From Aquisediminimonas sp031376385 (GTDB lineage: Bacteria; Pseudomonadota; Alphaproteobacteria; Sphingomonadales; Sphingomonadaceae), in contig JANMDQ010000029.1 in assembly GCA_031376385.1 (NCBI GenBank), positions 124,001-188,000 of the forward strand: a DNA stretch of 64,000 nucleotides, written 5' to 3'. Positions 57,985 through 64,000 of this stretch are shown here, piece after piece. The position numbers and the translations under genes were made by a program. Position 1 is the first letter of the stretch. Every line of letters starts with the position of its first letter. The notes below the pieces were generated by a model that was given only the letters and a program-made list of their open reading frames with translations, did no database searches and was not told the DNA's origin.

Positions 57985-59142
57985 ATGAGTTTGCCCCTTT
58001 TTTGGCTTGGCCTATCAATGATCCTGACAGTGGGGGCCTATGGCTTTTACTGGTGGGGCATCAAGAAACAGCTTGTTCGGCCTAATCGCTCCTCATGGTT
58101 GATTTGGAGTGCTGTTACGACAATTGAGGCGCTTACCTATCAGGCCGTCAACGAGGGGCTCCTTCAAAACATTGTCTTTTTCATGAATGCGGCCAGTTGC
58201 CTTTTCATCACCTTTGCCGTCTGGCGCCAATCCAGCTGGCAGCGTCCTTCGCTTCCCGAATATGTCTGCATGGCCTTGTCTTTGGCAGCCATGATTCTGT
58301 GGTTTGGGTTTCAGGCCGAATTATGGGCGCACTTGATCGTGGTGGCAGCTGTTCCGTTGGGGTTTCTGCCGACATGGTTTAGCGCGTGGCAGGATAAGCG
58401 ATCAGAAATGTCGCCGGCGTGGGGTCTTTGGACACTTGCTGATTTTTCGACGCTGATCTTGATCACTCAGACGCGCACCGGCGACGGGATGGACCTGCCC
58501 TATATCTTGATTGAGTTGGCCTGCCACGCGATTGTATGGGTGATCATCGGGATGTCATCGATAAACCCGATGCGGTCCGTGGGTGTGACAACTGGCAGTT
58601 TCCGCATCCGTGATGTTGATAAAAGCGGCGATAATCCGTTTCGCGTCAGCGAGAATAAATCAGGGAAAGCGGTCTATGCAACCCGATCCTTCCCTGTGGG
58701 CGCTGTGTTGATGCATTTCACTGGGCAACGCTATCATGTAAGCGAAATCCTGGCTCACCGGGATGGGGAAGATGACCGGTTCGTGCAAATTGGTCTTGAG
58801 ACTTATATGGGGCCATCGGGCGACATAGATGACTTGGTCAACCACAGCTGCGATCCTAATGGAGGACTGCAGTTCATAGGCGATGACATCGTTCTGGTCG
58901 CCATCAAGCCCGTGCAAGTAGGCGATGAACTATGCTGGGATTATTCAACGACATCCTCATCCAGCGCATTCTGGATGCGCTGTATGTGCGGAAGTCAGAG
59001 CTGCCGCGGCGTTATCGGTGATTTTGAATTTCTAGAGGCCGATCTTCAGCGAAGCTACCGGGCGCGGGGGCTGGTTCCGCCTTATTTGCAGGCAGACGAT
59101 GCTGTCCTGACGCCACTGGGGTCTCAAAATTTGGCAGCGTGA
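57985..59142 (+). CDS. Membrane protein fused to a SET domain
   Basis: A 385-residue fusion that I have not seen as a named family. Residues 1-195 have about seven hydrophobic segments; two places (RPNRSSWLIW near 32-41 and MSPAWGLWTLAD near 142-153) look like repeats of a PQ-loop type half. Residues 210-360 are a SET methyltransferase domain: NHSCDPN at 286-292, CWDYS, and a post-SET zinc-like CMCGSQSC. This suggests a lysine methyltransferase held at the inner membrane. ATG 57985 is chosen since it begins the first membrane helix. Convergent 131-bp overlap with the histidine kinase gene. Confidence 0.75.
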   Translation: MSLPLFWLGLSMILTVGAYGFYWWGIKKQLVRPNRSSWLIWSAVTTIEALTYQAVNEGLLQNIVFFMNAASCLFITFAVWRQSSWQRPSLPEYVCMALSLAAMILWFGFQAELWAHLIVVAAVPLGFLPTWFSAWQDKRSEMSPAWGLWTLADFSTLILITQTRTGDGMDLPYILIELACHAIVWVIIGMSSINPMRSVGVTTGSFRIRDVDKSGDNPFRVSENKSGKAVYATRSFPVGAVLMHFTGQRYHVSEILAHRDGEDDRFVQIGLETYMGPSGDIDDLVNHSCDPNGGLQFIGDDIVLVAIKPVQVGDELCWDYSTTSSSSAFWMRCMCGSQSCRGVIGDFEFLEADLQRSYRARGLVPPYLQADDAVLTPLGSQNLAA

Positions 59143-60970
59143 TCGTTGCGGTCGCGCCAAGGCCGGGTCCATCGCTTTCTATCGCTAGCCTCCCCGACAT
59201 CATCGCGAGCGCATTGGAGCACCAATGAAGCCCAAGACCACCGGATTTTTGACGCCGGGTGGAGAAACCGCGTTCAAACAGCTTTACAGACATCTCTGTT
59301 GAAAACCCATGTCCATTGTCTCTGATTTTAATCAGAACCTGGTTGGCCTCTTCGCCGAAACTGACTTCGATAAGGCCTGCGACCCTCTCTGCCGCAATGA
59401 TCGCTTCCACAGCATTGGAAAAGAGATTGCCGATGACCTGTGATAACAGAACTCTGTTCGCCGTCGCCACTGGGCCGTTTTGTTCCACCACAAATCGTAC
59501 ATCGCCAGCCGCTGAATATTTCGCGAGCGCTGCATTTTGTTCTACAATAGCCGTGACTTCGACGGGCTCAATCTCGATATGATGATGCGCAGATTCCTGC
59601 TGCTCTCCAATCATGTTCACCACATTCTGAACGCATTCGCGCGCCGTTTCCATTTCCGCGTTACGCTTTTTGAACTGGGTGACTTGGGCTGTTAGCGCCA
59701 ACCGGAGAAATTGGGTCAGCCGTTCGCGGCGGACGGCATCCGTTTGTGGGTTAGCCACTTCCGCAAGCGCGCGATCGACATCAGCTTCAGGAACCGCGGG
59801 CGCGTCTGACAGGGCGCGTGACAGGATGACACTGATTGGGTTCAGTCCATTGCGGACATTATGCATTACGCCGACAGCAGACTCAGTGCGCCCCAGTTGG
59901 AAGGATTGAATCTCCAACTGTTCGCGCATATCTTTTTGCTGGCGGAGCATGGTATTAAGGTTTTGAACGAGCGATCCAATTTCATCGTTGGCATATACCC
60001 GGTCCAACGGTCGTAATTCGCCTGATACAGACAGGCGCTGCATATGGCGTTCCACGCTGTTCATTGGCGCAATCACAACTCTTTGCATCAATGTTCGCAT
60101 CCCGAACAGAACAAGCATCAGCACCACAGCACTGCATGCCACAGAGAGAATCAACGTGTCCCGTCCCAAGGCAACAAGGTCTCGATCAATCGAAAATTGT
60201 GCTTGTCCTATGCGTTCCCGGTGGAGTCCTAAAATATCGACTGCGATTTTGACAGATTCAGGTTGCATTGAGATGAGCGCTGCCGGTTTACGTGCTGCAA
60301 GTGTTAGGCGGGCATCGCTTTGTAGCAATTCGGTAAGCTGATTGTTGCTGATTTCGCGCGCCATTACGACGAAACCAATTGGTGTTCCGCTTCCATCCGT
60401 CTTGACTACGCGAGCTGCGCTGATCGCTGCAACTCGATCACCGATACGGGCATAATAGCGGATCGATTCAGTGGACTTCAGTGTTGGTTCCGCCGCCAAT
60501 TTGCGAAGATGCGACGAAAATATCGCCGTCAATTCTGGCAGCTCCACTTGAGCAGTAATATCAACCCAGCGGCTGATGGATATCGAGCCATCAAATTTTA
60601 CGTAGGCCATGCCGTTGATGTCTAGGTTGGTCATCGCCAACACAGATAATGTGTCAGTTTCAAACTTTTGATTTGGTTTAATGACATAGTCGTAGCTGTC
60701 GTCCCACGCCGCATAGTCGCGCACCGCAGTTTCCACACGAACGGAATATTCATCAAGTGCGGCGCGTGTCCGCTCAATATGCCGCGCCACGCTTTGGCTT
60801 TCCAGCAACGAAAAACTGGGACTGATGATCGCGGTGAGTGCAATGAACAATGTCCCAAAGCCAATCATGCCGGCGACTGTCAGGATGACCGCCAGCTTGG
60901 AATCAAGCTTTGCGTCTGCAAAAGCCCGCATGAACCATTGCACTGGCCTCAGGAGGCGGAATGTTGCCAT
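59012..60970 (-). CDS. Membrane sensor histidine kinase (CHASE4-HAMP-HATPase)
   Basis: A 652-residue kinase: membrane helix near 25-50, periplasmic CHASE4-like domain (VRDYAAWDDSYDYV), second membrane helix near 275-295, HAMP, then a phosphoacceptor helix with HNVRNGLNPI (His370) and the ATPase domain (GNLFSNAVEAI, DNGHGFS, GGLGLHW). The H-box is of the HN[VI]RN type. The last about 40 residues are Pro/Ala-rich and lie antisense to the end of the SET gene. Its start overlaps the stop of the response regulator (TAATG), so the pair is one unit. Confidence 0.88.
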   Translation of the reverse strand: MATFRLLRPVQWFMRAFADAKLDSKLAVILTVAGMIGFGTLFIALTAIISPSFSLLESQSVARHIERTRAALDEYSVRVETAVRDYAAWDDSYDYVIKPNQKFETDTLSVLAMTNLDINGMAYVKFDGSISISRWVDITAQVELPELTAIFSSHLRKLAAEPTLKSTESIRYYARIGDRVAAISAARVVKTDGSGTPIGFVVMAREISNNQLTELLQSDARLTLAARKPAALISMQPESVKIAVDILGLHRERIGQAQFSIDRDLVALGRDTLILSVACSAVVLMLVLFGMRTLMQRVVIAPMNSVERHMQRLSVSGELRPLDRVYANDEIGSLVQNLNTMLRQQKDMREQLEIQSFQLGRTESAVGVMHNVRNGLNPISVILSRALSDAPAVPEADVDRALAEVANPQTDAVRRERLTQFLRLALTAQVTQFKKRNAEMETARECVQNVVNMIGEQQESAHHHIEIEPVEVTAIVEQNAALAKYSAAGDVRFVVEQNGPVATANRVLLSQVIGNLFSNAVEAIIAAERVAGLIEVSFGEEANQVLIKIRDNGHGFSTEMSVKLFERGFSTRRQKSGGLGLHWCSNALAMMSGRLAIESDGPGLGATATITLPNFETPVASGQHRLPANKAEPAPAPGSFAEDRPLEIQNHR

Positions 60971-62850
60971 TAAATGGCCAGCCTGTGGCCAGGCTCGCCG
61001 GAAACTTTATAGCTCGCGATAAAATCAAGTGTTTGTTCAATGGTCATCGGTTGACTGAACAAATAGCCTTGCATGTGCGAACAACCAGCGAGGCGGAGCG
61101 CTTGAAACTGAACCTCAGTCTCCACGCCTTCCGCGACAATCGATAACCCAAGCGAGCGGGATAAGTGAGCCACGGCGTTGATAATGGCCGCCGACTGAGG
61201 CTCGCGCCCCATATTGTCGACAAAACTCTTATCAATCTTGATGCAATCCAGCGCAAAATTACGAATATTGAATAGGCTTGAATAGCCTGTACCGAAATCA
61301 TCCAGAGCAATTTTGAACCCCGCTGCGCGCAGTGTTTCAAGCGTTGCCGCCGCGCGACCGTCATCATCAAAAATGGCGGTCTCAGTGATTTCAATCTGAA
61401 CCTGCCTCGCGTTGACGCCTTTTGAGTTGACGCGATCTATCAGACGCCGGGCAAAATCATCGCGGCGGAACTGGCGCGGCGAGAAATTGATCGATACATA
61501 TTTGTCGGGCCAGGCCGCGCACGCGTCGAGCGCATGGTCAGTCGCCCAATCGCCAATGTCTTGGATGAGTGAGCTTTCCTCCGCCACAGGAATGAAAACA
61601 GCGGGTGACACGGAGCCATGTTCGGCGCTTGTCCAACGCAGCAGAGCTTCAAAGCCAACAGGCCCTTGGTTGTCGCGGTCAACGATAGGTTGAAACACAA
61701 GCGAAAATTCATCTAGTGCGATGGCGCGTCGCAATCCGGCCTCGATTGTCTGGCGGAACCGTACGCTTTCATCCATGCTTTCATCGAAAAAGCGGACCTG
61801 CGATCCGCCTTTGCGCTTGGCATCATAGAGCGCGATGTCCGCCAGGCGCATCACATCAATTGGGTCTTCGCTCTTGCCACCTCGTGCTTGGGCGATGCCA
61901 ATCGAAGCACTCACCTTCACGTCATTTCCGAAAACCATATAATTCGCGGAGCAGGCGCGCAGTATCCTAACGCACAGATCTTCAAGTTCGCGGTGCGGAA
62001 GATTGGGCAGGAGCAACGCAAATTCATCACCGCCCAACCGCGCGATCAGGCCCTGTGCGCCAATGGCCGCAGACATATTCTTGCAGACCTGGCGGATGAG
62101 TTCATCACCCGCAAAATGGCCAAGCGTGTCGTTGATATTCTTGAACCGATCAAGGTCCACAATTCCGACGGCAATCTGTTCGGTGGGGCCGCGCATGGCT
62201 TCATTAAGTGCGCTCAAAAATGCGTAACGATTGGCAGACCCAGTCAAGGCATCATGCGTTGCCAAATGGTTGGCCCGGGCTTCGTTTGCCGCCAACTGAA
62301 TGCCCTGTTTTTCAAGCCGTTCGACTTTACTGGCCAACTCAGCACGTACTTGCGCCATTTCCTCGTCGCCAAACCATCGCGTGCACAGTGCGCGGGCTGT
62401 GTGAACCAATTCCTCGGCATCGAACGGCTTGCTGATGTAGAATAATTTGTCGATTGGGCCTGCGACCTTGGCGATATCGAGCGCGCTATGATCAGAATAT
62501 CCGGTCACAATCACGAGGTTTATTGCGGGATCAATCTCGCGGATGCGCTTCGCGGTTTCCTTACCGTCAATTCCCGGTGGCATCCGTATATCAATGAAGG
62601 CAGCCTGAAATGGATTTCCGCTGGCCAACGCATCAGCGACGCAGCGCAGTCCGTCTAATCCTTGAGTGGCGTGGACCAGTTCAAATTCGGCGGTGGATGG
62701 CAGTGATGGAGCGGCATCATCGGTGCCGCCAAATAGTTCGCGAGACAAGGCTGCAAGGTCAGCTTGGTCATGCTCCGCCTGCCGCGCCTCGAACGAACGT
62801 CGATAGGCATCGTGGATTGCAGCTTCATCATCGATCAGCAAAACGCGCAC
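60970..62850 (-). CDS. Response regulator REC-GGDEF-EAL (c-di-GMP turnover)
   Basis: A 626-residue regulator. The REC domain starts VLLIDDEAAI and has the phosphoacceptor Asp87 in FIDIRMP; between these lies an insert of about 30 residues. GGDEF is intact at 273-277, but the RxxD inhibitory site is not seen. EAL is intact at 401-403, with DDFGTGYSS and KIDKSFV. So both synthesis and hydrolysis of c-di-GMP are possible. GTG start; cotranscribed with the following kinase. Confidence 0.92.
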   Translation of the reverse strand: MRVLLIDDEAAIHDAYRRSFEARQAEHDQADLAALSRELFGGTDDAAPSLPSTAEFELVHATQGLDGLRCVADALASGNPFQAAFIDIRMPPGIDGKETAKRIREIDPAINLVIVTGYSDHSALDIAKVAGPIDKLFYISKPFDAEELVHTARALCTRWFGDEEMAQVRAELASKVERLEKQGIQLAANEARANHLATHDALTGSANRYAFLSALNEAMRGPTEQIAVGIVDLDRFKNINDTLGHFAGDELIRQVCKNMSAAIGAQGLIARLGGDEFALLLPNLPHRELEDLCVRILRACSANYMVFGNDVKVSASIGIAQARGGKSEDPIDVMRLADIALYDAKRKGGSQVRFFDESMDESVRFRQTIEAGLRRAIALDEFSLVFQPIVDRDNQGPVGFEALLRWTSAEHGSVSPAVFIPVAEESSLIQDIGDWATDHALDACAAWPDKYVSINFSPRQFRRDDFARRLIDRVNSKGVNARQVQIEITETAIFDDDGRAAATLETLRAAGFKIALDDFGTGYSSLFNIRNFALDCIKIDKSFVDNMGREPQSAAIINAVAHLSRSLGLSIVAEGVETEVQFQALRLAGCSHMQGYLFSQPMTIEQTLDFIASYKVSGEPGHRLAI

Positions 62851-63041
62851 AACGTCTCCAATTACTCTGCCCCCGAAATAGAGTTAGCTGGATAATGAAG
62901 CGTTAACGGTGCGGCCAACCCCATCCAAAGCGGACTATTATGACGCTCAGGAGGAACCGGTGATGACGCTATGTTAACTGGAAGATGACATTTTTATGGT
63001 CTAAGGGCGCGTCATCACACGGCGGTTTAGAGGATAAAGCC

Positions 63042-63770
63042 ATGAAAATACTTGCACAAACGGCTAATGTTTTTGCTGCTGCACTTCTTTTCAGCATGCC
63101 AGCAATTGCAGTTGCACAGGACGGTGAGACCGCTGCACCTGAAGGCGATTTCGACATAAACGCTACAGTGACGGGCGTGTCTGATTACCGATTTCGCGGC
63201 ATTTCCCTCTCAGACAAAGACCCCGCGATCCAAGGCGCTGTTGATGTGGAGCATAAGTCCGGCATCTACGGCGGCATCTGGGCCTCAACGATCAAAAATT
63301 CGCCAGCCAATGTAGAGGCTGATCTCTACGCGGGCTGGCGCGGAAGTGCTGGCAGTGTTGATTTGGATGTTGGGGCCACGGCTTATCTTTATCCCAGTGG
63401 CGCAGACCTTGATTATTATGAGATCCTCGCAAGTGCGAGCTACACGCTCGGACCGGCAGAATTAAAGCTGGGCGCAGGCTATTCGCCCGCCCAAGACAAT
63501 CTGGGTGGGAACGATAACATCTATGGCTACACCGATATCGGCGTCGGCATCCCCAGCACGCCGGTGACAGTGAAGGGTCATGTTGGATATGAGGACGGCA
63601 GTCTGGCCGGGCCAACTGGCCAGAAATGGGATTGGTCACTCGGTGCCGAAGTGGTGGTTGACCGGTTCACGCTGGGCGTCACCTACGTCGATACCAACAT
63701 CGACCGCATTTTTGATCCGCGTAAATTAGCAGGCGCTGGGGTTGTCGCCTCGGTGAGTGTTGGCTTCTAA
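63042..63770 (+). CDS. TorF family putative porin
   Basis: A 242-residue outer-membrane beta-barrel. Signal peptide MKILAQTANVFAAALLFSMPAIAVAQ, then the TorF signature FDINATVTGVSDYRFRGISLSDKDPAIQGAVDVEH. Alternating hydrophobic strands continue to a final Phe (SVSVGF), the BAM recognition end. ATG 63042 begins the signal peptide; AGAGGAT lies upstream. Stop overlaps dapB's stop by 3 bases. Confidence 0.9.
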   Translation: MKILAQTANVFAAALLFSMPAIAVAQDGETAAPEGDFDINATVTGVSDYRFRGISLSDKDPAIQGAVDVEHKSGIYGGIWASTIKNSPANVEADLYAGWRGSAGSVDLDVGATAYLYPSGADLDYYEILASASYTLGPAELKLGAGYSPAQDNLGGNDNIYGYTDIGVGIPSTPVTVKGHVGYEDGSLAGPTGQKWDWSLGAEVVVDRFTLGVTYVDTNIDRIFDPRKLAGAGVVASVSVGF

Positions 63771-64000
63771 AGCCCTAGCACCTGGTCCATCGAATAGCGC
63801 CCGGCAGGCTGCCCCACCAACCAGCGGGCGGCCTTCAGCGCACCGCTGGCGAAAATGCTGCGGTTCTCCGCGCGGTGGGTGATTTCGATGCGTTCATTGT
63901 CAGTGGCAAAATAGACGGTGTGATCGCCCGCCACTGATCCCCCGCGCAGGGATGCAAAGCCGATAGCCCCGGATGCCCGCGCGCCGGTGTGCCCATCCCG
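63767..64000 (-). CDS. dapB: 4-hydroxy-tetrahydrodipicolinate reductase, C-terminal part
   Basis: The last 77 codons of dapB, cut by the window edge. The translation shows IGFASLRGGSVAGDHTVYF, ERIEITHRAENRSIFASGALKAARWL and ends GRYSMDQVLGL, the DapB C-terminal domain. The enzyme reduces the lysine/diaminopimelate intermediate with NAD(P)H. The start lies beyond position 64000. Confidence 0.93.
   Translation of the reverse strand, partial: RDGHTGARASGAIGFASLRGGSVAGDHTVYFATDNERIEITHRAENRSIFASGALKAARWLVGQPAGRYSMDQVLGL

Noticed and set aside
1..64000. CRISPR array, prophage or integrative element with integrase
   Set aside because: No regularly spaced direct repeats, no phage structural genes and no integrase or tRNA attachment site were found in the window.

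Overview
The window is 64 kb of dense bacterial chromosome with no rRNA, tRNA, phage or CRISPR locus that I could find. Protein families, operon content and moderately high GC point to an alphaproteobacterium, most likely a sphingomonad (order Sphingomonadales). This rests on my reading of gene order and family type: an L21 with a long Ala/Lys-rich tail, the CTGAACTTGTTTCAG and GAGCTTGACGAAG dispersed repeats, an extended psp operon, and a sucD-sucA-sucB-lpd block without sucC. I could not run a phylogeny.

Layout. 1-3.6 kb: a DMT permease, a glycosyltransferase-like protein, an AroQ-type chorismate mutase and a PQQ-type sugar dehydrogenase lipoprotein. 3.8-5.9 kb: secE-nusG-rplK-rplA, closed by a strong terminator. 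5.9-14.3 kb: pyruvate kinase, a DUF1244 protein, obgE-proB-SDR, a TetR/COG3687 divergent pair, two acetyltransferases and rplU-rpmA. 14.4-18.3 kb: pspF divergent from a sigma-54-driven psp operon that continues beyond pspABC into four small related membrane/coiled-coil proteins. 18.5-27 kb: sufE, photolyase, YdjM-like protein, a GxxExxY mini-cassette, korA/korB split by an unknown gene, an esterase and rppH. 27-30 kb: class I fumarase and two toxin-antitoxin pairs (hicAB; Phd/PIN). 30-39.7 kb: a second DMT permease, a serine hydrolase, an arsR-arsI-arsC-aqpS operon, a structured leader with DUF465 and TerC genes, an MpaB/rubber-oxygenase-like protein and a TetR/membrane-protein pair. 39.7-50.4 kb, all on the minus strand: the TCA block mdh - unknown - sucD - sucA - sucB - GIY-YIG - lpd, followed by a methyltransferase, a hydrolase and a TRIC-type channel. 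50.6-64 kb: a FrnE-like DsbA protein with a partial duplicate of its 3' end, a DUF885 protein, N-formylglutamate amidohydrolase-like protein, a deaminase, an SDR, ctaA, a membrane-SET-domain fusion, a histidine kinase with a REC-GGDEF-EAL partner, a TorF-like porin and the end of dapB.

How the genes fit together. Central carbon metabolism is strongly represented: pyruvate kinase, both oxidative routes for 2-oxoglutarate (the dehydrogenase SucAB-Lpd and the ferredoxin oxidoreductase KorAB), SucD, fumarase and Mdh. Envelope stress is served by the enlarged psp locus. Metal and metalloid stress is served by the ars operon and possibly TerC.

The most interesting features are (a) the tandem family of small membrane proteins at the end of the psp operon, whose C-terminal motif also appears in PspB and PspC; (b) the polytopic-membrane/SET-domain fusion; and (c) repeated insertion of small passenger genes into core operons, several of them bounded by perfect inverted repeats.
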